Assembly (NCBI GenBank): GCA_002727275.1
Contig: PBWO01000017.1
Location: 1-17,861 of the forward strand
DNA from: Methanobacteriota archaeon
GTDB lineage: Archaea; Thermoplasmatota; Poseidoniia; Poseidoniales; Thalassarchaeaceae
Direction: 5' to 3'
DNA length: 17,861 nucleotides
The translations under genes and the position numbers were made by a program. The notes under the pieces were generated by a model that made no database searches, was not told the origin of the DNA, and worked only from the letters and a program-made list of their open reading frames with translations. Shown here piece by piece: positions 7,526 through 15,546 of this stretch. The stretch's first letter is position 1. The number at the start of each line of letters is the position of its first letter.

Positions 7526-8032
7526 TCACTCATCCTCTGCCACTATCACTCTAGCAGCACGCAGGATACGGTCATGGTACATGTACCCGACTTCGACTAT
7601 TTCGATTACGGAACCAGGCTTGCCACCATCTGTTATTGGAACTGTGGCAATTGCCTCCATTGTTGTGGGGTCGAAGTCTGAACCGACCTCAATTTTGACC
7701 ACTCCTTCTGATTCCATAGCAGCCCTAGCCCCATCGAGAGTGAGTCTGACGCCTTCGCCTAAAGATTCCAGTTCACTGCCTTCAACAGATTCCAGAGCCT
7801 TCTCTAGGCTATCGAGCAGAGGCAACATTCTCAGGGCGAGAGACATTCCTCCGTATCTAATAGCATCAGATCGGTCACGGGCAGCTCGCTGCCTGACATT
7901 GACCATCTCAGCAGCAGAGTATTGCAACTCCTTCTCAAGCTCCCCTACTCTGGCCTCTAAGGCAGCCTTAGGGTCCACATCCTCATCTTCGGAAACCTCG
8001 GCCCCATGCTCTTCGTCTGACTCTTCGGCCAT
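7526..8032 (-). CDS. grpE: GrpE, nucleotide exchange factor of DnaK
   Basis: GrpE releases ADP from the Hsp70 chaperone DnaK in the cytoplasm. The 168-residue product has an acidic disordered N-terminus (1-22), a long coiled coil (about 22-60), a helical region, and the C-terminal beta domain. That domain carries the family signature FDPTTMEAIATVP (120-132) followed by VGYMYHDRILRAARVIV (148-164). This is the normal GrpE layout, slightly short. In archaea the DnaK-DnaJ-GrpE set is taken to be of bacterial origin. Here neither dnaK nor dnaJ is adjacent; grpE sits between ABCE1 (43 bases away) and the Rieske gene (no gap). The ATG is preceded by AGGA 9 bases upstream. Confidence 0.92.
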   Translation of the reverse strand: MAEESDEEHGAEVSEDEDVDPKAALEARVGELEKELQYSAAEMVNVRQRAARDRSDAIRYGGMSLALRMLPLLDSLEKALESVEGSELESLGEGVRLTLDGARAAMESEGVVKIEVGSDFDPTTMEAIATVPITDGGKPGSVIEIVEVGYMYHDRILRAARVIVAEDE

Positions 8033-8075
8033 ATCATCACGTCCTATTCAACATTCAATAATCCAATGGTCGAAG

Positions 8076-9845
8076 TCAGTCGGAGTAGAAGTATTCTCCA
8101 GTTGCCTTTTGCTCACGGTCCTTCCTGCTCAAGGGCTTGTTTATTCTTGGGCGATGAGATTCAACATCCCTGCGGAAGGTGACATCTGCATCGGACAGGA
8201 ATAGGTTCATCCCCTTTCGAAGTGAAAGAGGACCAACAGCCTGCCCATTATTACCACCTTCTCCTTGGAATACCAATATGGAGTCACTAACTATGTCTAG
8301 GAAGTATGTGTCGTGATCGATGACCATGGCGGCCTTCTCATTACTTTCCATTGTTCTTCTGATTGCCTTTGCAGCCTCCATCCTAGCATTGGAATCTAGA
8401 TGAGCACTAGGTTCGTCGAACAAATACAAGTCAGCCTCTTTCCCTAGGCAAATAGCAACGCTAACTGCTTGTAGTTCTCCTCCCGAAAGTTTAGTGGCAC
8501 GCAAATCTAACATTTTGTCGACTTGCAGTGTTCGAATGACTTGAGTGTGAAATTCACCACTTCTCCATTTGTTACCGAGCTCCGAATCAAGCCATTCTTG
8601 GACTGTTCCATCGAAGTTAGATCGAACATGCTGGGGCTTGTAGGATACTTTAGCATCCATCGTGCACCACCCCTCATCGGGTTCTATCTCGCCTGCAATT
8701 ATCTTCACCAAAGTCGTCTTTCCAGTGGCATTCGGACCCACTACTCCAACAACTTCAGCAGACTTTACTTCTCCATCTCCTGTCTTCAGACTGAAATCTC
8801 CCAATGTTTTCTCGATACCCCCCCACTTAAGCAGGGGCGTGCCGAATTCTTCTCCACGGGTCCGCCCCCTTAGGAATTGTATCGGCTTGTTTCTAATTCT
8901 AACATTCTCCTCTGGGAGAAAACCATCCAGATATGCATTAATTGCAGTTCTAGTTGGTCTTGGCGGGGTGAATATCCCGTAAGCCGACCTCTCCCCATAG
9001 ATTACGTGAACCAAATCACACAGGACATCTAGTATGGCCAAGTCGTGCTCAACTACGAGAACTCTCTTACCTCTGTCTACTAGACTCCTAACCACCCCCA
9101 CCATCCTCATCCTTTCGTAGATATCCAAATATGAAGACGGCTCATCAAAGAAGTAGACATCAGCCTCCTTGAGGAGTGTAGCGCAGATTGCTACTCTCTG
9201 CAACTCTCCTCCGGAGAGTTCACCCAACTTCCTCTGAAGTATGTGGGAAATCCCCATCACTTCGGAGAATACCTCAATCTCTTCACGATCGTCTACCCGT
9301 TCTAGTAATTCGCTCACTTCTCCGTCAAATATACTGGGCAGTTTGTCGATATATTGAGGCTTCACTGCAATACTTACTTCTCCAGTAGATACAAGCCCGA
9401 GATAGTCTCTCAACTCGCCTCTAGGGAATGTGGAGATGACTTCGTCCCAATCAGGTGACTCATTGGTCCAATCACCTAAATTTGGCGTAAATGTCCCAGA
9501 TAGGAGATTTATTGCCGTTGACTTTCCTATTCCGTTTGGACCAAGGATTCCGACTATCTGCTCTTGGCGAGGCGATGGGAGTCTGAATAGTCTGAACGAG
9601 TTTTCCCCATAGGAATGAGTCAAATCAGTATCCAACTCCTCTGGAAGATTGATTATCTTCACTGCCTCATCTGGGCAGTGTTTTGCCCGGGTGAAGCAAA
9701 CCGGACAGGCAGTCTCAAGAATCTTGCATTTTGAACCCTCGACTTGTATACATTCTCTATCACACATCGCTGCATACTTTTTCAGGTAAGCGAAGGCGTT
9801 GCTATTAGGCTTGCATCGCTCCTCAAGTAGAACTGCAACCCTCAT
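8076..9845 (-). CDS. ABCE1/Rli1 ribosome-recycling ATPase with a divergent iron-sulfur domain
   Basis: ABCE1 splits the ribosome after termination in archaea and eukaryotes. From the ATG at 9845 it is 589 residues. Order: an N-terminal Cys-rich iron-sulfur domain (1-75); the first ATPase with Walker A GPNGIGKST (102-110), signature LSGGELQR (210-217) and FDEPSSYLD; a hinge (about 310-330); the second ATPase with GPNATGKTT (370-378), LSGGELQA (453-460) and FDEPSAHLD; and the characteristic tail with TFRRD, RPRINKP and a terminal GEYFYSD. Both ATPase sites look intact. The iron-sulfur part is odd: seven Cys are seen (11, 28, 32, 40, 47, 50, 57) rather than the usual eight. CxxCxxCxxxCP reads CPVCFTRAKHCP, with Arg in the third position, and the usual Cys just after CKP is absent. 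The frame continues to a GTG at 9869, but MRVAV matches the family start. Confidence 0.93.
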   Translation of the reverse strand: MRVAVLLEERCKPNSNAFAYLKKYAAMCDRECIQVEGSKCKILETACPVCFTRAKHCPDEAVKIINLPEELDTDLTHSYGENSFRLFRLPSPRQEQIVGILGPNGIGKSTAINLLSGTFTPNLGDWTNESPDWDEVISTFPRGELRDYLGLVSTGEVSIAVKPQYIDKLPSIFDGEVSELLERVDDREEIEVFSEVMGISHILQRKLGELSGGELQRVAICATLLKEADVYFFDEPSSYLDIYERMRMVGVVRSLVDRGKRVLVVEHDLAILDVLCDLVHVIYGERSAYGIFTPPRPTRTAINAYLDGFLPEENVRIRNKPIQFLRGRTRGEEFGTPLLKWGGIEKTLGDFSLKTGDGEVKSAEVVGVVGPNATGKTTLVKIIAGEIEPDEGWCTMDAKVSYKPQHVRSNFDGTVQEWLDSELGNKWRSGEFHTQVIRTLQVDKMLDLRATKLSGGELQAVSVAICLGKEADLYLFDEPSAHLDSNARMEAAKAIRRTMESNEKAAMVIDHDTYFLDIVSDSILVFQGEGGNNGQAVGPLSLRKGMNLFLSDADVTFRRDVESHRPRINKPLSRKDREQKATGEYFYSD

Positions 9846-9912
9846 GCCCTTTACCCCGCGATGAATCACTCAATACTTCTTCCATTGGCTAGCCGTCAAC
9901 AGCCGCTTCTGC

Positions 9913-11166
9913 TCAGAGTGCAAGGAAGCGGTAGCGGACGTATACGTACGCTGCGAAGACCATCTTCTCGGTCTTTGAGAGTTGCACTCTGTCAGAGAAA
10001 ACATCACCATCGAGTTTCTCTATCTTCTTGAGAATTGATTGGTAGAAAGTGGCCATTGCTGCAGGAGAATACCTAGACCTACGGTCCAAGAGTGGGAGCA
10101 GCTTGAACGCTTTCTGCCTGTATTGGTTACATTTCTCGATGTACTCTTCGACGAATGGCTTCCAACCAGGGTGCTCGAGCAGGGCACTACCGCTCTTCAC
10201 ATCATCCTCTGTGATTCCGTACTTAGCTAGGTCATCTATTGGCAAGTAGATTCTATCTCTTTCTGCATCCTCAGCGACGTCTCTCAAGATGTTTGTGAGT
10301 TGCATGAACACGCCCCAAGATTCTGCATACTCTCTTGCGCGGTGGTCGTCATACCCGTAAATCTCGATACAAACTAAGCCGACAGTAGACGCGACTCGGT
10401 AGCAGTATGTGTAGAGGTCCTCGAAAGTTTGGTATCTGTTGCGATGGAAGTCATCCTCCATGCCACTGATCATGTCATCGAGGAATTGCCTAGGAATGGA
10501 GTACTTTTCTACGGTGTCCTTCATCGCCATGAATATAGGATCAGTCGAGGTGACATCATCATAGGCACTTGAGAGCTTCTTCCTGTAGTAGAATAACTGT
10601 GACATCTTGTCGTTGTATGTGGATCGCTCTACTACTGGCCTACCCGGACTCAGTAACTCAATCTTCTCACGATAGTCTACAGACTCAGGTTCATCTGAAG
10701 ATCCTCCCGGAAAACTATCCTCGTAATCTCCGTCGGCGATATCGTCAGCCCTCCGGCAGAATGCGTAGTATGCCATTATCGACCTTCTCTCATCGTCTGG
10801 TAGATACTTGAACGAATGGTAAAAATTCCCGGCTTCCCTTCGAGTCAATTCCTCGCAATAATCGTAAGCGGTGTCTATCATCTCCAGAGGGACTTCAGGT
10901 TCGGTCCAAATTGCTGCATCTATGTGCCTGAATGGATTGACTAACTCTCCTCTCGACCCGATGACGCCCATAAACCGGGCACCTTCTCTGACAGCCTCAA
11001 GTGCGGTTATGCTGATTGCACGAACCGCTTCTTTGGTGATGCTGACAGCTGAACGAACCCTCTCCAGTCCGGATGCTGGAGCATCTTCGTAGTCGTACAT
11101 GGATATGCTACGCTCATCGTACTCCTGGCCCCCTAGGGCCGATTCGGAATGCTGCTGCCGTGGCAT
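9913..11166 (-). CDS. Phytoene synthase-like squalene/phytoene synthase family enzyme with N-terminal extension
   Basis: This enzyme joins two prenyl diphosphates head to head, most likely two geranylgeranyl diphosphates to phytoene, the first committed step of carotenoid synthesis. It is 417 residues. The catalytic domain begins near residue 92 (AYDYCEELTRREAGNFYHSF) and shows the first Asp-rich motif ADDIADGD (140-147), CYRVASTVG (255-263) and the second Asp-rich motif NILRDVAED (292-300), with DRIYLP following. These are phytoene synthase-type sequences. About 90 extra residues precede the domain, with no signal peptide or transmembrane helix evident; an ATG at 11100 would shorten the extension by 22 residues. 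Neither start has a ribosome site. It follows the squalene-synthase-like gene after 99 bases and precedes ABCE1 by 67 bases. Marine Group II archaea use carotenoid-derived retinal in rhodopsins, which fits, though no rhodopsin gene lies in the window. Squalene synthesis is an alternative role. Confidence 0.85.
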   Translation of the reverse strand: MPRQQHSESALGGQEYDERSISMYDYEDAPASGLERVRSAVSITKEAVRAISITALEAVREGARFMGVIGSRGELVNPFRHIDAAIWTEPEVPLEMIDTAYDYCEELTRREAGNFYHSFKYLPDDERRSIMAYYAFCRRADDIADGDYEDSFPGGSSDEPESVDYREKIELLSPGRPVVERSTYNDKMSQLFYYRKKLSSAYDDVTSTDPIFMAMKDTVEKYSIPRQFLDDMISGMEDDFHRNRYQTFEDLYTYCYRVASTVGLVCIEIYGYDDHRAREYAESWGVFMQLTNILRDVAEDAERDRIYLPIDDLAKYGITEDDVKSGSALLEHPGWKPFVEEYIEKCNQYRQKAFKLLPLLDRRSRYSPAAMATFYQSILKKIEKLDGDVFSDRVQLSKTEKMVFAAYVYVRYRFLAL

Positions 11167-11265
11167 ACTGCTCGGCCACTAGCGACCAGAGCCCACCTTT
11201 GAAACTCACCCACGGGCGCGCGAGACATGCATCATCTTGACAACAAGGGCGCAGTGCCCCGAAAA

Positions 11266-12288
11266 TTAACTACGAACTGCTATTCTGGCTTTGTTTAGCA
11301 ACTTTGAGCCCGAACCGGGGAATGGAACGGCCATGGCGACCCGCTTGAGGACATCCTTGATTTCATCTCTTGAAATCTTGATTCTCTCGTCTTGGTTGAG
11401 CACATTTCCTTCACTTAATCTTTCAAGAGTTCGGTATCCAATTAGTACTGGGAGCATACATGCTCCACGGAGTCTGAATTGGGAATGAGGTAGCATTTCT
11501 ATGTATTCTATTGCACCCTCAAGATGGTCCGCCGTGAGGTCCAAATATCTCGAGTAAAGTGGTCTGAAATTATCCATGTTCGCAGGCTCAAGTAGATCAG
11601 TCGGGGCCAGATCAATATCGGAAAGTGCTTGGGCAGGAATGTAGCACCGCCCCATCGCTAGATCTTCGGGAATGTCTCGCAGGATATTGATCATCTGAAG
11701 GGCCTTACCAAATCGCACGGCCAACTCGTACATCCTTCGCTCATCCTCTTCTCCGAGCTTGAATAGGTGCCCCAGAGAGACGCTGGTCCAGAACTCACCT
11801 ACACTACCAGCCACGCGATACGCGTAATCATCCAATTCCGAGTCATCCTGAAGTGAGACCATATTGTCGGAACTCGCATTACCAAACCTCTCCAAATCCA
11901 GAGTCTGCCCGCCGATTATTGTCTCTAGACAACTCTTGATTCGTCTTTGATCCTCTTCAGAGAATCTATTCACAAAAGCCACTGAAGATTCGACCACTTC
12001 CAGCAAGCGACCCTCGGCTGGATTTCTCTGTATTGCGGCTAACTCGCTCAGGTCTGGCAAGCTCTCTTCACTACCCTGCACGAAGTCTCCGTATTGTCTC
12101 AACCAAACCAGTCTGTCAGTGGTGGATCCTCGCTCGGAGTCTGCTATGGTGTCCGATGTCCTAGCTAGAAGGTACAACAGACCGACCTGAGAACGAATCT
12201 TAGAAGGCAATTTACCAAGGCTGAGGTAGAATGATCTAGAGGTACCCTCGAGTATCTTATCCAACTCCGGATCCAGTAACTCGGCCAT
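11266..12288 (-). CDS. Squalene synthase-like (farnesyl-diphosphate farnesyltransferase type) enzyme
   Basis: This 340-residue protein is a second member of the squalene/phytoene synthase family. It has the early substrate-site segment GTSRSFYLSLGKLP (15-28), the first Asp-rich motif in the form ARTSDTIADS (DTIAD, 46-50), YRVAGSVGEFWT (157-168) and the second Asp-rich motif NILRDIPED (201-209) with GRCYIP. The DTIAD form and GEFWT segment resemble bacterial enzymes annotated as farnesyl-diphosphate farnesyltransferase, so squalene from two farnesyl diphosphates is the best guess. Phytoene or dehydrosqualene are alternatives. The frame extends to an ATG at 12321, directly after the sucD stop. 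The ATG at 12288 is preferred because GAGG lies 5 bases upstream and the family N-terminus starts there. The 99-base gap after its stop may hold a processing or promoter site for the next gene. Confidence 0.83.
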   Translation of the reverse strand: MAELLDPELDKILEGTSRSFYLSLGKLPSKIRSQVGLLYLLARTSDTIADSERGSTTDRLVWLRQYGDFVQGSEESLPDLSELAAIQRNPAEGRLLEVVESSVAFVNRFSEEDQRRIKSCLETIIGGQTLDLERFGNASSDNMVSLQDDSELDDYAYRVAGSVGEFWTSVSLGHLFKLGEEDERRMYELAVRFGKALQMINILRDIPEDLAMGRCYIPAQALSDIDLAPTDLLEPANMDNFRPLYSRYLDLTADHLEGAIEYIEMLPHSQFRLRGACMLPVLIGYRTLERLSEGNVLNQDERIKISRDEIKDVLKRVAMAVPFPGSGSKLLNKARIAVRS

Positions 12289-12321
12289 GCTTCCCTCGTG
12301 CCGGCTCAGCCGACACCTCAT

Positions 12322-13251
12322 CTAAGACTCTCGCAGTCCGGCTTCGATTAGAACCCGTAGTAGAACCTCTCCAATCTTTGAGGGGTCTCTAGCGATGTGA
12401 ATGCCTGCAGCTTCGAAAGCTGCGAACTTCTCCTCTGCAGTACCCTTCCCTCCTGAGATGATTGCTCCAGCGTGCCCCATTCTCTTTCCGGGCGGGGCTG
12501 TTGCCCCTGCCACAAATCCGACTATCGGCTTGCTGAAGTTGTCTGCAACCCACGCTGCTGCATCTTCCTCGGCTGTACCTCCAATCTCACCAATCATCAC
12601 CACAGCCTCTGTCTCGGGGTCTTCTTCGAAAGCGGCAAGACAGTCGATGAACCCAGTTCCACTTACAGGGTCGCCCCCGATGCCGATGCATGTGGTCTGA
12701 CCCTCTCCGACACTCATGGTCTGGGCTACAGCCTCGTACGTGAGCGTACCAGACTTCGAGATAATTCCGATTCTGCCCTTGGCATGAATGTATCCAGGCA
12801 TAATTCCGACCTTACAGCCCCCATTTTCTCCCGGAGTTATGATTCCTGGGCAGTTGGGTCCAATCAGCCTAATTCCCTGCATATCCGAGATATGTCCAAC
12901 GCATCGAATCATGTCGAGAGTAGGGATTCCCTCTGTTATGCATACAATTAGCCCCTCGCCCTTGATTTCTTTGAATGCATCAGCAGCCTCGATAATCGCA
13001 GCGGCAGCGAATCTAGCCGGCACGTAGATTACGCTGACATCAGCATCGGTCTCGGACACGGCTTGCAACATACTATCGAAGACAGGAACATCTCTTTCAG
13101 GCAACTCAACGACTTGGCCGCCCTTGCCAGGCGTGACTCCACCTACGACATCGGTCCCGTACTCCACCATTCGAGTGGCGTGGAAAGTTCCTTGACTACC
13201 AGTAATTCCCTGAACTAGGACCCTACTATCCTCGTCGATCCAGATACTCAA
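12322..13251 (-). CDS. sucD: Succinyl-CoA synthetase (ligase) alpha subunit
   Basis: SucD binds CoA and carries the phospho-histidine in the reversible conversion of succinyl-CoA to succinate with ATP or GTP formation in the citric acid cycle. The 309-residue product has the CoA-binding Rossmann start VLVQGITGSQGTFHATRMVE, IGPNCPGIITP, GRIGIISKSGTLTYEA, and the active-site His in RMGHAGAIISGG, all in the expected order. Length is typical (about 290-300). The start is TTG within a TTGA overlap with the sucC stop; a GAGGAGG ribosome site 7 bases upstream supports it. It pairs with sucC immediately upstream, as in most archaea and bacteria. Confidence 0.96.
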   Translation of the reverse strand: MSIWIDEDSRVLVQGITGSQGTFHATRMVEYGTDVVGGVTPGKGGQVVELPERDVPVFDSMLQAVSETDADVSVIYVPARFAAAAIIEAADAFKEIKGEGLIVCITEGIPTLDMIRCVGHISDMQGIRLIGPNCPGIITPGENGGCKVGIMPGYIHAKGRIGIISKSGTLTYEAVAQTMSVGEGQTTCIGIGGDPVSGTGFIDCLAAFEEDPETEAVVMIGEIGGTAEEDAAAWVADNFSKPIVGFVAGATAPPGKRMGHAGAIISGGKGTAEEKFAAFEAAGIHIARDPSKIGEVLLRVLIEAGLRES

Positions 13252-14459
13252 ACTCTCGCCTCCTCTATCGCAGCGACGATTGCTTCGGCACCATCGGCGA
13301 GTGTACCCACTGTCGTGACTTCTAGCGAACTCTCCTCTAGTACGGTCCTTCCTTCAACGTGGTTAGTACCGGAGAATCTGACAACCAGTGGGACGGAAAG
13401 TCCGACCTCTCTGGAAGCATCAATTATGCTTCTTGCCACCATATCGCAGCGAATGATTCCGCCGAAGATATTCACTAGTATGCCTTCTACGTGAGGATCC
13501 TCGAGGATTATTCCGAATGCGGTTGTGATGGACTCCTTATTGGCTCCCCCTCCAATGTCGAGAAAGTTGGCAGGCTCCCCTCCGTATAGTTTGATGACGT
13601 CCATCGAGGCCATTGCCAATCCAGCACCGTTGACCAGACATCCAATGTTTCCATCCAACTTGACGTAAGACAGGCCGGATTTATTTGCTCTGACCTCGAC
13701 CTCCTCTTCTTCAGACATATCTCGCAATTCTGCTCTCCAAGGATGCCTGAACGAGGCGTTGTCATCGAAACTGACCTTGGAGTCTAGTGCGATCATAGAG
13801 CCATCTCCTGCCCTGACCAAGGGGTTGATCTCTATCATTGAGCAGTCCCTGCTGACGAACATAGAAACAAGACGATCAAGCATCTCTGTGAATGAGTCCT
13901 GTGATGCACCCACAAGTCCAAGAGATTCTGCCATAGCGCTACCGGCTTCAGGAGGCAGTTTTCCAGATGAGTCAGCCCAGGCCTTGTGAATAGCCTCAGG
14001 CGTCTTCTCTGCAACCTCCTCAATGTCCATTCCGCCTTCGGTAGAGGCCATCACCAGGATAGCATCCTCCTCGCGGTCTACGAGGATTGCGAGATAGTAC
14101 TCATGCGCTATGTCGCAACCTGCCTCAATGTACAGGTTGTTCACCATCTTTCCTTCGGCGCCGGACTGCTTGGTGACCAGCACGTGTCCGAGGATATTCT
14201 TAGCATAGGTCTCGACCTCTTCGCGAGAAAAGGCAATCTTGACCCCACCCTCCATCAGTAAATCACCCGTGTTTGGGCAGTAGAGACTCCCTTTGCCGCG
14301 CCCACCAGCGTGAATCTGACTCTTGACAGCGACCACCTTGCTTCCCAGGGTATCGTAGGCTTCTAGCGCCTGCTCTACAGTGGTACAATGAACGCCGTCT
14401 TGCACGGCCACACCCTCTTCTCTGAACAATGCTTTACCCTGGTACTCGTGGATGTTCAC
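13248..14459 (-). CDS. sucC: Succinyl-CoA synthetase (ligase) beta subunit
   Basis: SucC supplies the ATP-grasp nucleotide-binding and succinate-binding part of succinyl-CoA synthetase. From the GTG at 14457-14459 the product is 403 residues and begins with NIHEYQGKALF, the standard SucC N-terminus (usually MNIHEYQ). Further marks are VAVKSQIHAGGRGKG (ATP-grasp glycine-rich loop), IEINPLV, GGEPANFLDIGGGA and VNIFGGIIRCDMVA. Total length is near the usual 385-400. The frame is open further up, with an ATG at 14498 giving 13 more residues; neither start has a ribosome site, so the first gene of this run may be made from a leaderless or short-leader message. It overlaps sucD by 4 bases and is divergent from the nucleotidyltransferase gene. 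Confidence 0.95.
   Translation of the reverse strand: MNIHEYQGKALFREEGVAVQDGVHCTTVEQALEAYDTLGSKVVAVKSQIHAGGRGKGSLYCPNTGDLLMEGGVKIAFSREEVETYAKNILGHVLVTKQSGAEGKMVNNLYIEAGCDIAHEYYLAILVDREEDAILVMASTEGGMDIEEVAEKTPEAIHKAWADSSGKLPPEAGSAMAESLGLVGASQDSFTEMLDRLVSMFVSRDCSMIEINPLVRAGDGSMIALDSKVSFDDNASFRHPWRAELRDMSEEEEVEVRANKSGLSYVKLDGNIGCLVNGAGLAMASMDVIKLYGGEPANFLDIGGGANKESITTAFGIILEDPHVEGILVNIFGGIIRCDMVARSIIDASREVGLSVPLVVRFSGTNHVEGRTVLEESSLEVTTVGTLADGAEAIVAAIEEARV
13259..13265 (-). promoter_or_regulatory. Strong Shine-Dalgarno site for the TTG start of sucD
   Basis: GAGGAGG on the minus strand, inside the last codons of sucC, lies 7 bases before the TTG at 13251. It decides the start and couples sucD translation to sucC. 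Confidence 0.7.
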
Positions 14460-14557
14460 GCCCGCCCGAGACCAAGTCCGTCTTTCAACGATACGCATCG
14501 CGATTGTGAATGTCACAGACGCGAAGCGCTCAAACGCAGCCGCATGCACGACCAACC
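14460..14557. other. Divergent intergenic region between sucC and a nucleotidyltransferase
   Basis: These 98 bases must contain promoters for both directions, or parts of the coding ends if the longer starts (14498 for sucC, 14510 for the plus-strand gene) are used. I see no convincing TATA box, ribosome-binding site or operator on either strand. Confidence 0.4.
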
Positions 14558-15508
14558 ATGGATGTCATCGTTCTGGCCGGCGGTTTCGGGACAAGACTGC
14601 GCCCTTGGACAGAGAGCATACCAAAGCCACTATTGCCCATTCTGGATAAGCCGATGATTGAGCATGTACTGGATATATTGCCCAAGTCACAAGTCAACAG
14701 AGTGCTGATTGCGGCTGGCTACGGAATTGAGCAGATTCGCGAGCACTTCGATGACATTCCGCTGCCATATGAAGTGATAATTGTCGAAGAGAAGGAGCCC
14801 TTGGGCACAGGCGGAGCCATTGCCAACTGCCGACAATTTCTGTCAGGCGGTACATTCTGTGTCATCAATGGCGACTTGATAACCAGCCTTAGGGTCGAAG
14901 AGATGCTCAATTTTCACAATAACAACAGGGGAATAGCCACCATCTCACTGTGGGAGGTTGAGGACCCTTCACGCTTTGGAGTAGCCGATTATATCGAGGA
15001 GACTGGCAAGATCATGAGATTCCAAGAGAAGCCACCTATCGAGGAGGCGTATTCTAATCTCATCAATGCAGGCACCTATCTCCTTGAGCACGAAATATTC
15101 GACATGATGCCTGAGGGCGCTCACAGCATAGAGAGGGACGTGTACGAGAAGATTGCCGCCACTGGGGCCTTGAATGGGTTCCCATTCGAGGGAATGTTCG
15201 TAGATGCCGGAACTCCAGCATCTTTCGTCGAAGCCAGCCAAGCCTGTATCTCTTCGCAGAGATACTCTTCTGGCTCAGTGCAAGGCGACTCTTGGCTAGG
15301 TAAGGGCTCACAGTGCTCGGCAGAGATCTTTGGTAGTTCCATCGGAGCCGGAGCAACCGTTGGAGAAGGCAGTACTGTCCGCAATTCTGTAATTCTCGAG
15401 GGCGCAGAAATAGGTGAGAACACCGAATTGATTGGCTGCTTGATTGGCAAGGGAGCGAAAATCTCTGCAGGCATTGCTCTTAGTGACAAGATTGTCAATC
15501 ATATCTGA
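14558..15508 (+). CDS. Sugar-phosphate nucleotidyltransferase (NDP-sugar pyrophosphorylase) with left-handed beta-helix tail
   Basis: The enzyme makes an activated nucleotide sugar from a sugar 1-phosphate and an NTP, probably for surface glycans or protein glycosylation. The 316-residue product starts MDVIVLAGGFGTRLRP, the G-x-G-T-R-L-R-P pyrophosphorylase signature. It continues with PKPLLPILDKPMIEH, GTGGAIAN, an NGDLIT metal-binding segment, FQEKP, and NAGTYL followed by IERDVYE. The C-terminal part (about 255-312) holds hexapeptide-type repeats (IGAGATVGEGSTV, VILEGAEIGENTEL, IGKGAKISAGI) of a left-handed beta helix. The pattern is closest to mannose-1-phosphate guanylyltransferase or glucose-1-phosphate thymidylyltransferase; sequence alone does not settle the sugar or base. 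The frame also has an ATG at 14510, but the family N-terminus fits 14558. No ribosome site precedes either. TPI follows after about 52 bases. Confidence 0.88.
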   Translation: MDVIVLAGGFGTRLRPWTESIPKPLLPILDKPMIEHVLDILPKSQVNRVLIAAGYGIEQIREHFDDIPLPYEVIIVEEKEPLGTGGAIANCRQFLSGGTFCVINGDLITSLRVEEMLNFHNNNRGIATISLWEVEDPSRFGVADYIEETGKIMRFQEKPPIEEAYSNLINAGTYLLEHEIFDMMPEGAHSIERDVYEKIAATGALNGFPFEGMFVDAGTPASFVEASQACISSQRYSSGSVQGDSWLGKGSQCSAEIFGSSIGAGATVGEGSTVRNSVILEGAEIGENTELIGCLIGKGAKISAGIALSDKIVNHI

Positions 15509-15546
15509 CCGAGTGATTGTAGGCCGTCATCGTCAAAGGGACGCTC

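Noticed and set aside
7581..8204. A 207-codon open frame opposite grpE and the end of ABCE1.
   Set aside because: It is Ser/Pro-rich low-complexity sequence that mirrors the codon pattern of the acidic grpE gene, has no family features, and the opposite strand is clearly coding.
11247..11259. A small GGGC-loop-GCCC inverted repeat in the gap between the two prenyl synthases, considered as a terminator.
   Set aside because: The stem is only 4 base pairs and the T-run lies before rather than after it on the transcribed strand.
12288..12321. The ATG at 12321 as start of the squalene-synthase-like gene.
   Set aside because: It follows the sucD stop directly but lacks a good ribosome site; the ATG at 12288 has GAGG at proper spacing and fits the family N-terminus.
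12401..12951. Long plus-strand open frames opposite sucD.
   Set aside because: They are shadows of a clearly recognised gene; composition is typical of antisense frames and no motif is present.
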